Of a stretch of DNA of 64,000 nucleotides, positions 51,416 to 61,446 are shown piece after piece. The DNA lies in NCBI GenBank assembly GCA_016197405.1, contig JACPVR010000004.1:186001-250000 (forward strand), read 5' to 3'. A model generated the notes under the pieces. It did not search any database and was not told the origin of the DNA. It was given only the letters and a program-made list of their open reading frames with translations. Both the position numbers and the translations under genes were made by a program. The DNA is from Mycobacterium sp. Lineage in GTDB: Bacteria > Actinomycetota > Actinomycetes > Mycobacteriales > Mycobacteriaceae. The number at the start of each line of letters is the position of its first letter. The first letter of the stretch is position 1.

Positions 51416-52312
51416 CTACCGCCTCGGAGCCGGGTCCTCGCCGCCTTCGCCGCACAATGCGAAAAGCCCATCGGCGGTCTGCTCCACCAGCCCGTCGACC
51501 AGCAGCGAGTCCAGCGCCCGGTCCCGCTGGGCGGTGTCGGTCAGCCAGGCGACGTCGAGTTGCGCGCGCGTCACCGGCGTACCGCTGCCGCGCAACACAT
51601 CGAGCAACCGGCCGCGCACCTGACGGTCGGTACCGGCGTACTTCTGCACCCGCTTCGGTGCCGCAGTCGACGGTGGATAACCGGCGGCGCGCCATGCGCA
51701 CACGCTCAGCGGACATATCCCGCACTTGGGCGAACGGGCGGTGCACACCAGCGCGCCGAGCTCCATCAGCGCCGCCGAAAAGCGTGGCGCCGTCGCGTCA
51801 TCGGGTAGCAGCGCGGCGACATCGGCCTCGTCCCGCGTCGCCGACGGTGAGCCCGGATCGGCCTGGCCGTGCACGGCGCGGGCGATCACCCGGCGCACGT
51901 TGGTGTCGACCACCGGAACCCGCCTGCGGTAGGCGAAACACGCGACAGCACGGGCGGTATAGCTGCCAATCCCGGGTAGGGCCTGCAGGGCCGCCACGTC
52001 ATCGGGCACGACGTCACCGTGCTCGGTCGCGATGACCGTCGCGCACTCGTGCAACCACTTGGCCCGGCGCGGGTACCCGAGCTTGCCCCAGGCCCGCACC
52101 ACCTCACCGGAACTCGCCGCCGCCGTCGCCGACGGGGTCGGCCAGCGCGCCACCCAGTCCAGCCAGATCGGCAGCACCCGCACCACCGGCGTCTGCTGCA
52201 ACATGAATTCGCTGACCAGGATCTGCCACGCGCTCACCCCGGGGGCACGCCACGGCAGATCGCGCTCATTGGCGTCGAACCAGCCGACCAGCTCCGCGCT
52301 GTCCAGGCTCAT
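51416..52312 (-). CDS. mutY: Adenine DNA glycosylase
   Basis: Removes adenine opposite 8-oxoguanine. The 298-residue HhH-GPD protein has EFMLQQTP with the catalytic Glu (near 37), the HhH turn LPGIGSYTARA (near 113), VVDTNVRRV with the catalytic Asp (near 139), and a 4Fe-4S cluster of C-x6-C-x2-C-x5-C near 195-211. A C-terminal oxoG-reading domain is short. ATG 52312 gives the same length class as Rv3589. It diverges from canB. Confidence 0.95.
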   Translation of the reverse strand: MSLDSAELVGWFDANERDLPWRAPGVSAWQILVSEFMLQQTPVVRVLPIWLDWVARWPTPSATAAASSGEVVRAWGKLGYPRRAKWLHECATVIATEHGDVVPDDVAALQALPGIGSYTARAVACFAYRRRVPVVDTNVRRVIARAVHGQADPGSPSATRDEADVAALLPDDATAPRFSAALMELGALVCTARSPKCGICPLSVCAWRAAGYPPSTAAPKRVQKYAGTDRQVRGRLLDVLRGSGTPVTRAQLDVAWLTDTAQRDRALDSLLVDGLVEQTADGLFALCGEGGEDPAPRR

Positions 52313-52349
52313 GACGCCGGCTCTGGCAGGGGCAGGCACAATGGCAACC

Positions 52350-52967
52350 ATGCCGAACACCAGCCCAGTGACAGCGTGGAAAGCACTCAAAGAGGGTAAC
52401 GAGCGATTCGTGGCCGGGAAGCCGGTGCATCCCAGCCAGAGCATCGAATACCGCGCCAGCCTTGCCGGCAGCCAGAAACCCACCGCCGTGTTGTTCGGCT
52501 GCGCCGACAGTCGCGTCGCCGCCGAGATCATCTTCGATCAGGGCCTCGGCGATATGTTCGTGGTCCGCACCGCCGGACACGTCATCGACTCGGCGGTGCT
52601 GGGCTCGGTGGAATACGCCGTCACGGTGCTCAACGTGCCGCTGATCGCCGTGCTCGGCCATGACAGTTGCGGTGCCGTCCAGGCAACGCTTGATGCGCTC
52701 GATGAGGGCGCGGTGCCCGGTGGTTACGTCCGTGACGTCGTCGAACGTGTCACCCCGTCGATCCTGCTGGGCCGCCGTGACGGTCTGACCCGCGTCGACG
52801 AGTTCGAGGCCCGCCACGTCACCGAGACCGGTGCGCAGCTGATCCAGCGCTCCACGGCCATCAGCGAACGGGTGGCCGACGGTCGGCTGGCCATCGTCGG
52901 GTTGACCTATCAGCTCGCCGACGGCCAGGTGCGGCTGCGCGAGCATATCGGCGATATCGGCGAATAA
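52350..52967 (+). CDS. canB: Beta-class carbonic anhydrase
   Basis: Interconverts CO2 and bicarbonate. The 205-residue protein has zinc ligands in FGCADSR (Cys, Asp near 48-50) and GHDSCGA (His, Cys near 101-105). The start is ATG 52350 (MPNTSPV), which matches M. tuberculosis Rv3588c; ATG 52341 would add three residues. A CACAAT box lies about 7 nt upstream. It diverges from mutY and precedes the following membrane protein gene. Confidence 0.95.
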   Translation: MPNTSPVTAWKALKEGNERFVAGKPVHPSQSIEYRASLAGSQKPTAVLFGCADSRVAAEIIFDQGLGDMFVVRTAGHVIDSAVLGSVEYAVTVLNVPLIAVLGHDSCGAVQATLDALDEGAVPGGYVRDVVERVTPSILLGRRDGLTRVDEFEARHVTETGAQLIQRSTAISERVADGRLAIVGLTYQLADGQVRLREHIGDIGE

Positions 52968-53049
52968 CCGGCGCGCTGTGGAATCCCACCTGCGCCGATA
53001 AGGCGGCGACACGCCGCGTCGGGTCGCCCAACTCGCAGTGACCTGGCCT

Positions 53050-53055
53050 TACCGT
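53050..53055 (+). promoter_or_regulatory. -10 box of leaderless promoter
   Basis: TACCGT, 6 nt before GTG 53062. It argues for that start over the GTG at 53038. Confidence 0.5.
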
Positions 53056-53061
53056 GAGAAG

Positions 53062-53835
53062 GTGCTGGATTTGGAACCGCATGGCCGTCCACTCCCGCCG
53101 GAGATCTACCGGCGGCGCCGAGCGCTGGCGATAGGCCTCGCCGTTCTGGTCGTCATCGTCGTCGTAGCAGTGATCGCGCTGGTCATGCGCGGCGGTGGCG
53201 CGGCCACCGACACCAAGCCGGCCGCAGGCGAACAGCCCAATACCGCGCAGGGACCGCTAGCGCCGACGCCCACCCCCGACGTGAAGACGCCGGTGGTGCC
53301 GCCGGCCGGGGAGGCTCCCGCGCCGACGCCGACTCCGACCGCCGCGGTCGAACCGCCGCCGGTGCTCAACCCCGGTGACGACTGCCCGGACTCCACCCTT
53401 GCCGTCAAGGGCATCACCAGCGCTCCTCGCTACACCATCGGTGATCAGCCGAAGTTCACCATGGTCGTGACCAACATCGGGCTGACCGCCTGCCAGCGCG
53501 ATGTCGGCGCCGCGGTACTGGCCGCCTACGTCTACACGCTGGACAACAAGCGGTTGTGGTCGAACCTGGACTGCGCGCCGTCCAACGAGACGCTGGTCAA
53601 GAGCTTCAACCCGGGTGAGCAGGTCACCACCGAGGTCACCTGGACGGGTATGGGTTCGGAGCCGCAGTGCCCGCTGCCGCGCCAGCCGATCGGCCCCGGC
53701 ACCTACAACCTGGTCGTCCAATTGGGCAATCTGCGCTCGGCCACCGTGCCGTTCATCCTGGCCGAGCCACAGGCCGCACCTCCGGCAGGGGACGCACCGC
53801 CCGCAGAAGCACCGCCCGCCGCACCCGGGGGCTAG
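53062..53835 (+). CDS. Membrane-anchored exported protein (Rv3587c-like)
   Basis: A 257-residue protein with one N-terminal transmembrane helix (residues about 21-43, AVLVVIVVVAVIAL) and a Pro/Ala/Thr linker (50-95). A beta-rich globular domain of about 140 residues follows with four cysteines (GDDCPDS, TACQRD, LDCAPS, PQCPLP). The domain is nearly identical in pattern to M. tuberculosis Rv3587c, which is predicted to lie in the periplasm. GTG 53062 (MLDLEPHG) is chosen from the leaderless -10 box and that homology. Function unknown. Confidence 0.88.
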   Translation: MLDLEPHGRPLPPEIYRRRRALAIGLAVLVVIVVVAVIALVMRGGGAATDTKPAAGEQPNTAQGPLAPTPTPDVKTPVVPPAGEAPAPTPTPTAAVEPPPVLNPGDDCPDSTLAVKGITSAPRYTIGDQPKFTMVVTNIGLTACQRDVGAAVLAAYVYTLDNKRLWSNLDCAPSNETLVKSFNPGEQVTTEVTWTGMGSEPQCPLPRQPIGPGTYNLVVQLGNLRSATVPFILAEPQAAPPAGDAPPAEAPPAAPGG

Positions 53836-53860
53836 CTCGGTCTAGATTACTTCGCTCCTC

Positions 53861-53891
53861 ACCACCTCGTACCTCGGTGGATCGTCGACTC
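53861..53891 (+). repeat. Copy B of a 31-nt hairpin element
   Basis: CCACC-TCGTACCTC-GGTGG followed by ATCGTCGACTC, between the convergent Rv3587c-like gene and disA. It is the partner of the copy at 47587-47617; stem positions 2/20 and 4/18 differ between copies but stay paired. Confidence 0.5.
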
Positions 53892-53912
53892 AGCTCGGTC
53901 GGACCGGTCCAG

Positions 53913-55001
53913 CTATGCCAGCCGGTCGGCGATCGTCGACTCGGCCAACTGCGACAGACCTTCGCGGACATGGCGCGCCCACATCGAACCGATACCGTCG
54001 ACGGACTGCAGATCGGTGGCGCTGGCCGCCAGCAGGCCCTGCAATGAGCCGAACGTGCGTACCAGCAGATCGACATGGGCGAACTGCAGCCGTGGGATAC
54101 CGGCCATCGCGCGGTAACCACGTGAGCTCAGCGCCGAATCCTGGGCCTCCACCGTCGACGGATAGCCGAAGACCCGCGCCAGCGCGGTGAAGTCCAGTAG
54201 ATCTGCGTCGCTGAGCGCGTCGAGCTCCTCCAGCGTCGCGGCGACCTGAGCCTTCGACGGCGCCTCCGGGTTGGCGTGATAATCACGCACGATCAGCTCA
54301 CGTGCGGTGTCGTTACCGCCAAGCAGTTCTTCGAGCTGCAACCGCAGCTGCCTGCCGTCGGTACCCAGCTCCACGGTGTCGTAGTCGATCTCCAGGCCGA
54401 TACGCCGGACCATCTCGTGGCGCTGCACGACCGTCATCACATCGCGCAGCGTCACGAAGTCCTCGATCTCGGCCGTCGACAGCTGCCTGCTGACCTCGTC
54501 GAGACGGGTCTTGTAGCGCTCCAGGGTCGCGATCGCCTGGTTGGCCCGCGACATGATGGTGGCCGAATCCGCGACCACATGCCGTTCACCGGCGACATAG
54601 ACCGTCACGATGCTCATGGAGTGGCTCACCGATATCACCGGATAACCGGTCTGGATCGCGGTGCGCTCGGCCGACCGGTGCCGGGTGCCGGATTCATCGG
54701 TCGGGATCGACGGGTCGGGGACCAGCTGCACATTGGCCCGGACGATGCGTTCACCGTCGGTGGACAGCACCACCGCACCGTCCATCTTCGACAGCTCGCG
54801 CAGCCGCGTCGGGGCATAGCGCACATCGAGGGCGAAACCGCCGTCGCAGATCGACTCGACGCTGTCGTCGTAGCCGAGCACTATCAGCGCGCCGGTGCGA
54901 CCACGCAGGATGCGCTCCAGGCCGTCGCGCAATGCGGTGCCAGGCGCGAGGCGCCCGATGGTCTCTCGGAGGGTCGGGCGCGGGGTCCTGCTAGACGTCA
55001 C
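53913..55001 (-). CDS. disA: DNA-integrity scanning diadenylate cyclase DisA
   Basis: Makes c-di-AMP from two ATP and scans DNA. The 362-residue protein has the DAC domain (about 1-150) with KMDGAVVLS and GTRHRSAER catalytic segments (near 72 and 104). A helical linker and a C-terminal HhH DNA-binding domain ([12 protein letters not shown], near 330) follow. GTG 55001 overlaps the radA stop (GTGA). TTG 55007 is an alternative two codons upstream. Corresponds to Rv3586. Confidence 0.96.
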   Translation of the reverse strand: MTSSRTPRPTLRETIGRLAPGTALRDGLERILRGRTGALIVLGYDDSVESICDGGFALDVRYAPTRLRELSKMDGAVVLSTDGERIVRANVQLVPDPSIPTDESGTRHRSAERTAIQTGYPVISVSHSMSIVTVYVAGERHVVADSATIMSRANQAIATLERYKTRLDEVSRQLSTAEIEDFVTLRDVMTVVQRHEMVRRIGLEIDYDTVELGTDGRQLRLQLEELLGGNDTARELIVRDYHANPEAPSKAQVAATLEELDALSDADLLDFTALARVFGYPSTVEAQDSALSSRGYRAMAGIPRLQFAHVDLLVRTFGSLQGLLAASATDLQSVDGIGSMWARHVREGLSQLAESTIADRLA

Positions 55002-56482
55002 GACCAATCATTGTTCCCTGTGTCCGCACGGGCGGGACCACCATCCACCACTTTGAGATCGGGTCGAGTCGGCGGCTTGACCTCTGGAGGTTTGCTGGGT
55101 GGGCGAACCGCGATGGCTAGCATGGTCTTGAGCGCCTCACCGATGGTGGCCACCTGATGGGTGCGCAAGCCGTCGGGCACCGACTTCGCGCCGGGCGGGA
55201 TGATGGCCGAGGTGAAACCCAGCCGGGCCGCTTCGGCGAGGCGACGCTCCATGCCGGTGACGCGGCGCAGATCGCCGGCCAGGCCGACCTCGCCGATGAC
55301 GACGGTCGACGTCGGCAGGCACAGATCGGCATAGGCCGAGGCCATCGCCAGTGCGACCGCGAGGTCGGACGACGGGTCGGTGAGCCGCATCCCACCCACG
55401 GTGGACAGGTAGACGTCGTGCTTGCCGATGCGGATACCCGCCCTGGTCTCCAACACCGCGGCCGTCATCGCCGCGCGCGACTGGTCCAGCCCGCTGACCG
55501 CGCGGCGCGGTGAGGGCACGTCGGCCACGCCGATGAGCGCCTGGATCTCACCGATCAGCGGCCGTTTACCGTCGAGTGAGACGGTGACCGCCGTTCCGGG
55601 GACCGGCTCGGGGCGCTGGTCCAGGAACAGCCCGGACGGATCGGCCACGCATTCGATTCCGTTGTCGTGCAACACGAAACACCCGACCTCGTCGGCCCCG
55701 CCGAACCGGTTCTTGATACCGCGCACCATGCGTAGCGCACTGTTGCGGTCACCCTCGAAATGCAACACGACGTCGACAAGGTGTTCCAGCGACCGCGGTC
55801 CCGCGATGGCGCCGTCCTTGGTGACGTGACCGACCATGACGATCGCGACACCGGTGCCGGACTTCGCGTAACCGGTCAGCGCGGTCGTGACGGCACGCAC
55901 CTGGGTGACACCACCGGTGACCCCATCGGTGTCGGTCGTCGACAAGGTCTGCACCGAATCGACGATCACCAGCGACGGACGCACGGCCTCGACATGTCCC
56001 AACACGGTGTGGACGTCGGATTCGGCGGCCAGGAAAACCTCGTCGTGCGTGCACCCGGTGCGTTCGGCACGCATCCGGATCTGACCGGCCGACTCCTCAC
56101 CGGAGACATACAGGGCGCGCCGGCCCGACTGCGCCCACCGGTTGACGACCTCGAGCAGCAGCGTCGACTTGCCGACACCCGGTTCGCCGGCCAACAGGAT
56201 CACCGAGCCGGGGACGATACCGCCGCCGAGCACCCGGTCGAGTTCGCTGACGCCTGTCGGCAGATGACGGGTGTGGTCGGCGTCGATCGAGCTGATCGGC
56301 ACCGCCGCCGACGAAGGCGCCACCGGGCGGCGCGCCCGACCGCCCAGGGAGGTGAGCACCGCGACCTCGTCGACGGTGCCCCAGGTGCCGCATTCCGGGC
56401 AGCGGCCCACCCATTTGGCCGTGACGTGCTGGCATTCCGAGCAGCGGTACTGCGGACGCGCTTTGGAACTCGAATTCGCCAC
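54998..56482 (-). CDS. radA: DNA repair protein RadA
   Basis: RecA-like ATPase/Lon-like helicase in recombinational repair. The 494-residue protein has a C4 zinc finger ([18 protein letters not shown]), Walker [10 protein letters not shown] near 104, the signature KNRFGG near 270, and a C-terminal inactive Lon-protease-like domain (about 300-460). GTG 56482 is supported by TAGCGT 6 nt upstream. It is translationally coupled to disA; the two form the conserved radA-disA operon. Confidence 0.97.
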   Translation of the reverse strand: MANSSSKARPQYRCSECQHVTAKWVGRCPECGTWGTVDEVAVLTSLGGRARRPVAPSSAAVPISSIDADHTRHLPTGVSELDRVLGGGIVPGSVILLAGEPGVGKSTLLLEVVNRWAQSGRRALYVSGEESAGQIRMRAERTGCTHDEVFLAAESDVHTVLGHVEAVRPSLVIVDSVQTLSTTDTDGVTGGVTQVRAVTTALTGYAKSGTGVAIVMVGHVTKDGAIAGPRSLEHLVDVVLHFEGDRNSALRMVRGIKNRFGGADEVGCFVLHDNGIECVADPSGLFLDQRPEPVPGTAVTVSLDGKRPLIGEIQALIGVADVPSPRRAVSGLDQSRAAMTAAVLETRAGIRIGKHDVYLSTVGGMRLTDPSSDLAVALAMASAYADLCLPTSTVVIGEVGLAGDLRRVTGMERRLAEAARLGFTSAIIPPGAKSVPDGLRTHQVATIGEALKTMLAIAVRPPSKPPEVKPPTRPDLKVVDGGPARADTGNNDWS

Positions 56483-56488
56483 GTGGTG

Positions 56489-56494
56489 ACGCTA
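56489..56494 (-). promoter_or_regulatory. -10 box of leaderless radA promoter
   Basis: TAGCGT on the minus strand, 6 nt before GTG 56482. Confidence 0.5.
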
Positions 56495-56544
56495 TCCGTC
56501 GGGTCCGACAGAACCGGACGAGACGCGCAGGCCGGTCGAGAAGA

Positions 56545-57096
56545 CTATTGCGCTTCCTGGCGACCGGCGTTGCCCGCCGAGATCGGCACCGCCAGCGTGG
56601 TCTTGCCGGCCTTGGCGAAGTCGAAGGTGAACTCGTAGGTCAAGCCGTTGCGGATCGGCTGGGTCAGCGTGACGCTGGCTCCGGCGCCGTCGGCGGCCTC
56701 GACCGAAGCCAGTTCCTCGACCCCGTCGGGTGCACCCACTGCGAGCAGGCCGTTGACCGGGATGGTGGTGTCGCCGGTGAGCGAGACATTGCCGACCGGT
56801 GAGGTGACCGACAGCAGGCGGTCGTCGGTGTCGGGGGAGTTGTTGACCGCGGTGAAGATCAGTTCGACATCGCTGCCGGGCGCCACCGCGTCCTTGGTCT
56901 CGACGGCCTGCAGGTGCACGTTGCGCAGCGACAGGTTGCCGACCTTGCCGACGGTGCCGTTGACGGCCGGCTCCTGGTTGGCGACCTGGGAGATCTGGCC
57001 GGCGCCACATCCCGCCAAAACGGCTGCCGCGAGCAGGCTGCCTGCGGCCAGACCGGTCCGGGTGATGACCGCCCGGCGGATATCAAAACGGGACAC
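56545..57096 (-). CDS. lpqE: Lipoprotein LpqE
   Basis: A 183-residue lipoprotein with signal segment ending in the lipobox LAGC (Cys30). The mature part is a beta-rich domain of copper-chaperone-like (PCu(A)C-related) or unknown function; no Met/His metal site is clearly visible. SD GGAGG lies 7 nt before GTG 57096. It corresponds to Rv3584 and diverges from carD over 254 bp. Confidence 0.85.
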   Translation of the reverse strand: MSRFDIRRAVITRTGLAAGSLLAAAVLAGCGAGQISQVANQEPAVNGTVGKVGNLSLRNVHLQAVETKDAVAPGSDVELIFTAVNNSPDTDDRLLSVTSPVGNVSLTGDTTIPVNGLLAVGAPDGVEELASVEAADGAGASVTLTQPIRNGLTYEFTFDFAKAGKTTLAVPISAGNAGRQEAQ

Positions 57097-57281
57097 TGCC
57101 TGCCTCCTGGTCGCGACGCCATGGTTGCTGAAGAAACACAGTACTGAACAACCTCGTACGAAGCGTAGTAGTGGCCGTCGGCGCGCGGCACAGCGAGGTG
57201 CGCTAGCACCGGCCGATGGCGGTCATACTGCACGTTATTGTCACGCTGTCAAGCCCTAGTGTTCACCTGTTGTGCCCCTGA

Positions 57282-57839
<558 letters not shown>

Positions 57840-57854
57840 GCGCCCGGACGTACC

Positions 57855-58538
57855 GTGGGGCGCACCGTCGCGATCGTCCCGGCCGCCGGTTCGGGTGAAC
57901 GGCTGGGCGCTGGAGTTCCCAAAGCCTTCGTCGAATTGGCAGGGCGGACACTCATCGAACGGGCGCTGGAAGGCCTACGGGCCTCCGGTGTCATCGACGA
58001 GATCATCGTCGCCGTGCCGTCGAACCGCACCGACGAGGCGAAGCTAATCCTGGGCTCGTTGGCAACCATCGTCGCCGGCGGGGCAGACCGCACCGAATCG
58101 GTACGGCTGGCGTTGGCCGGCACATCAGAGGGCAGCACGCCCGACCATGTTCTGGTGCACGACGCCGCGCGTCCGCTCACCCCGCCGTCACTCATAGCCC
58201 GCGTCGTTCAGGCACTGCAATCCGGGCATCTCGCGGTGATCCCGGCCCTGCCGGTGTCGGACACCATCAAGGCCGTCGATGCCAACGGGGTCGTTCTGGG
58301 AACCCCCGAGCGGGCCGGACTGCGAGCGGTCCAGACACCGCAGGGTTTCGCCACCGATGTGCTGTTACGCGCCTACGAGCGCGCCGGCACCGCATCGTTC
58401 ACCGACGACGCGTCGATGGTCGAGGGCATCGGTGTTCCGGTGCAAGTGGTCGAGGGTGATCCGCTGGCGTTCAAGATCACCACCCCGCTGGATCTGATGC
58501 TGGCCAAGGCCGTGCTGACCGACGCGGTGGTGACGTGA
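57855..58538 (+). CDS. ispD: 2-C-methyl-D-erythritol 4-phosphate cytidylyltransferase
   Basis: MEP isoprenoid pathway: makes CDP-methylerythritol. The 227-residue protein begins [14 protein letters not shown] (glycine-rich nucleotide loop), has HDAARP near 97 and [11 protein letters not shown] near 180. GTG 57855 is 15 bp past carD and its stop overlaps the ispF start (GTGA). Corresponds to Rv3582c. Confidence 0.96.
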   Translation: MGRTVAIVPAAGSGERLGAGVPKAFVELAGRTLIERALEGLRASGVIDEIIVAVPSNRTDEAKLILGSLATIVAGGADRTESVRLALAGTSEGSTPDHVLVHDAARPLTPPSLIARVVQALQSGHLAVIPALPVSDTIKAVDANGVVLGTPERAGLRAVQTPQGFATDVLLRAYERAGTASFTDDASMVEGIGVPVQVVEGDPLAFKITTPLDLMLAKAVLTDAVVT

Positions 58539-59026
58539 CGGCGCTGCCACGCGTCGGGCTCGGCACCGACGTGCACCCCATCGAGCCGGGCCGGGACTGT
58601 CATCTCCTGGGCCTGCGGTTCGACGATGCCGACGGCTGCGCCGGCCATTCCGACGGTGACGTCGCTGCGCACGCGCTCTGTGACGCACTGCTGTCGGCGG
58701 CCGGTTTGGGCGATATCGGTGGCGTCTTCGGTGTCGACGATCCACGCTGGTCCGGGGTCACCGGCGCCCAGATGCTGCGCCACGTGCGTGAGCTGCTCGA
58801 CGATGCCGGATACCGGATCGGAAATGCCGCCGTTCAGGTCATCGCCAATCGACCCAAGGTCGGCCCGCGCCGCGCCGAGGCCCAGGAAGTGCTTTCCGGC
58901 CTGCTCGGCGCGCCGGTGTCGGTGTCCGCGACGACGACCGACGGGCTCGGCCTGACCGGACGCGGCGAGGGTCTGGCCGCCATCGCCACGGCCCTTGTCG
59001 TCGCCGATGGCGATTCCGGTCAATAA
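58535..59026 (+). CDS. ispF: 2-C-methyl-D-erythritol 2,4-cyclodiphosphate synthase
   Basis: Next MEP step but one after IspD. The 163-residue trimeric enzyme has metal ligands in GTDVHP (Asp, His near 10-12) and the [12 protein letters not shown] helix with a second His near 46. [14 protein letters not shown] forms the CDP pocket. GTG 58535 overlaps the ispD stop. Corresponds to Rv3581c. Confidence 0.96.
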   Translation: MTALPRVGLGTDVHPIEPGRDCHLLGLRFDDADGCAGHSDGDVAAHALCDALLSAAGLGDIGGVFGVDDPRWSGVTGAQMLRHVRELLDDAGYRIGNAAVQVIANRPKVGPRRAEAQEVLSGLLGAPVSVSATTTDGLGLTGRGEGLAAIATALVVADGDSGQ

Positions 59027-59032
59027 GGCCGG

Positions 59033-59038
59033 TAAGCT
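59033..59038 (+). promoter_or_regulatory. -10 box of cysS promoter
   Basis: TAAGCT, 8 nt before GTG 59047; transcription would start within a base or two of the start codon. Confidence 0.45.
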
Positions 59039-59046
59039 GGCACGTC

Positions 59047-60489
59047 GTGACCGATTTCGGGAGCTGGGCCGAAGGCCAGCAGGGTGGACTGCGCCTGCAC
59101 GACACCATGACGGGTGCCGTGCGTGACTTCGTCCCCGTACGCCCAGGTCATGCCTCCATCTACCTGTGCGGTGCGACCGTGCAGGGCCTGCCGCACATCG
59201 GACACGTCCGCAGTGGTGTGGCATTCGACGTTTTGCGTCGCTGGCTGACGGCCAAGGGTTTCGACGTCGCCTTCATCCGCAACGTCACCGACATCGACGA
59301 CAAGATCCTGGCCAAGGCGGCCGCCGCGGGCCGGCCGTGGTGGGAATGGGCCGCTACCCACGAGCGGGCATTCTCGGCCGCCTATGACGCTCTCGGGGTG
59401 TTGCCGCCGTCGGCCGAACCGCGCGCCACCGGGCACATCACCCAGATCGTCGAATTGATCGAACGACTCATCGACACCGGTCACGCCTATACCGGCGCCG
59501 GTGACGTGTACTTCGATGTGCAGAGCTGCCCGTCGTACGGAGCGCTGTCGGGGCACCGGCTCGATGACGTGCACCAGGGCGAAGGCGTCGCCACCGGTAA
59601 ACGCGACCAGCGTGACTTCACCTTGTGGAAGGGCGCGAAACCCAACGAGCCGTCCTGGCCCACACCGTGGGGCCGCGGCCGGCCGGGCTGGCATTCGGAA
59701 TGTGTCGCGATGGCGCATGAGTATCTGGGTGCGACCTTCGATATCCACTGCGGCGGAATGGATCTGGTTTTCCCGCATCACGAGAACGAGATCGCGCAGG
59801 CGCGTGCCGCCGGTGACGAGTTCGCGCGTTACTGGCTGCACAACGGTTGGGTCACCATGGGCGGCGAGAAGATGAGCAAGTCGCTGGGCAACGTGTTGTC
59901 CATTCCGGCTGTGCTGCAACGTGTTCGGCCCGCCGAGCTGCGTTACTACCTGGGCAGTGCGCATTACCGGTCGATGCTGGAGTTCTCCGAGACCGCACTG
60001 CAGGACGCGGTCAAGGCCTATGTCGGCATCGAGGACTTCCTGCACCGGGTACGCAACCGGGTCGGTGCGGTTCCCGTCGGTGGCTGGACCGACAGGTTCG
60101 CCGCGGCTCTCGACGACGACCTTGCGGTACCGATGGCGCTGGCCGAGGTACACGCCGCACGCGCCGACGGCAACCGGGCACTCGACACCGGCGATCACGA
60201 CGCCGCGATGCGGCACGCGTCGTCGATCCGGGCGATGACGGCGATCCTGGGCTGCGACCCGCTTGACGAGCGCTGGGAATCGCGCGACGAGACCTCGGCG
60301 GCGCTGGCCGCCATCGATGTGCTGACCCGGTGGGCGTTGGAGGGACGGGCCGATGCCCGCGCTCAACGCGACTGGGCGCGCGCCGACGAGATCCGGGATC
60401 GGCTGAAAGACGCGGGTATCGAGGTCACCGACACCGCAGACGGTCCGCAATGGAGCCTGCTCGACGGCAAAACGGAAGTAGCGAAGTAG
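59047..60489 (+). CDS. cysS: Cysteinyl-tRNA synthetase
   Basis: Charges tRNA-Cys. The 480-residue class I enzyme has LPHIGH (HIGH motif, near 49), a zinc site (Cys near 38, Cys in [10 protein letters not shown], and the HHENE stretch), and KMSKSLG near 275. GTG 59047 has a -10 box 8 nt upstream. It ends directly at the rlmB start. Corresponds to Rv3580c (cysS1). Confidence 0.97.
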   Translation: MTDFGSWAEGQQGGLRLHDTMTGAVRDFVPVRPGHASIYLCGATVQGLPHIGHVRSGVAFDVLRRWLTAKGFDVAFIRNVTDIDDKILAKAAAAGRPWWEWAATHERAFSAAYDALGVLPPSAEPRATGHITQIVELIERLIDTGHAYTGAGDVYFDVQSCPSYGALSGHRLDDVHQGEGVATGKRDQRDFTLWKGAKPNEPSWPTPWGRGRPGWHSECVAMAHEYLGATFDIHCGGMDLVFPHHENEIAQARAAGDEFARYWLHNGWVTMGGEKMSKSLGNVLSIPAVLQRVRPAELRYYLGSAHYRSMLEFSETALQDAVKAYVGIEDFLHRVRNRVGAVPVGGWTDRFAAALDDDLAVPMALAEVHAARADGNRALDTGDHDAAMRHASSIRAMTAILGCDPLDERWESRDETSAALAAIDVLTRWALEGRADARAQRDWARADEIRDRLKDAGIEVTDTADGPQWSLLDGKTEVAK

Positions 60490-61437
60490 ATGGCAGGCAA
60501 TTCACAGCGCCGCGGCGCGGTGCGCAAAGACGGATCGAAGAAGGGCCCGACGGTCGGCTCCGGTGGGGTGCGCAGACGCGGCCTGGAAGGTCGCGGCGCA
60601 ACGCCGCCCGCCCATGAGCGTCCTCATCACCCGGCGGCCAAGCGCGCCAACAAGGTGGCCCGCCAGCAGCAGGGCAGGCACAAGAAGAAGACCGATGACA
60701 CCGAGATCGTGCTGGGTCGCAACCCGGTGCTGGAATGCCTGCGGGCCGGGGTGCCCGCCACCGCGCTGTATGTGGCGCTGGGTACCGATTCCGATGAGCG
60801 CCTCACCGAATCGGTAACCCGGGCAGCCGATTCCGGTATCGCCATCCTCGAAGTTCCGCGTACCGACCTCGACCGTATCGCCACCAACGGTCTGCATCAG
60901 GGCATCGCGTTACAGGTTCCGCCGTACCAGTACGCGCACCCGGAGGATCTGCTGCGGACGGCGAAGGCCGATGTCACCCCCCCGCTGCTGGTGGCGCTCG
61001 ACAACATCTCCGACCCGCGCAATCTGGGTGCCATCGTGCGTTCGGTCGCGGCGTTCGGCGGGCACGGTGTGCTCATTCCGCAGCGGCGTTCGGCGTCGGT
61101 GACCGCGGTGGCATGGCGGACCAGTGCCGGCGCGGCCGCCCGCACGCCGGTGGCCCGTGCCACCAATCTCAATCGGACACTGAAGGAATGGGGCGATTCC
61201 GGTCTGCAGATCGTCGGTCTCGATGCCGGCGGTGACACCGAACTCGACAACCTCGACGCCTCCGGGCCGATCGTGGTCGTCGTGGGTTCGGAGGGCAAGG
61301 GCCTGTCCCGGTTGGTCCGGCAGAACTGCGATGCGGTGGTGTCGATCCCGATGGCGGGGCCGACGGAATCGCTCAACGCCTCCGTCGCCGCCGGTGTGGT
61401 GCTCGCCGAGATAGCGCGGCAACGCCGCCGCAACTGA
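60490..61437 (+). CDS. rlmB: 23S rRNA (guanosine-2'-O-)-methyltransferase RlmB (SPOUT)
   Basis: Methylates the ribose of a conserved 23S guanosine (G2251 in E. coli numbering). The 315-residue protein has a basic, disordered N-terminal extension (1-70) and an RRM-like substrate domain (about 72-150). The SPOUT trefoil knot includes [24 protein letters not shown] and [15 protein letters not shown] 60490 begins directly after the cysS stop. Corresponds to Rv3579c. Confidence 0.93.
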   Translation: MAGNSQRRGAVRKDGSKKGPTVGSGGVRRRGLEGRGATPPAHERPHHPAAKRANKVARQQQGRHKKKTDDTEIVLGRNPVLECLRAGVPATALYVALGTDSDERLTESVTRAADSGIAILEVPRTDLDRIATNGLHQGIALQVPPYQYAHPEDLLRTAKADVTPPLLVALDNISDPRNLGAIVRSVAAFGGHGVLIPQRRSASVTAVAWRTSAGAAARTPVARATNLNRTLKEWGDSGLQIVGLDAGGDTELDNLDASGPIVVVVGSEGKGLSRLVRQNCDAVVSIPMAGPTESLNASVAAGVVLAEIARQRRRN

Positions 61438-61446
61438 TTTCGGCGC

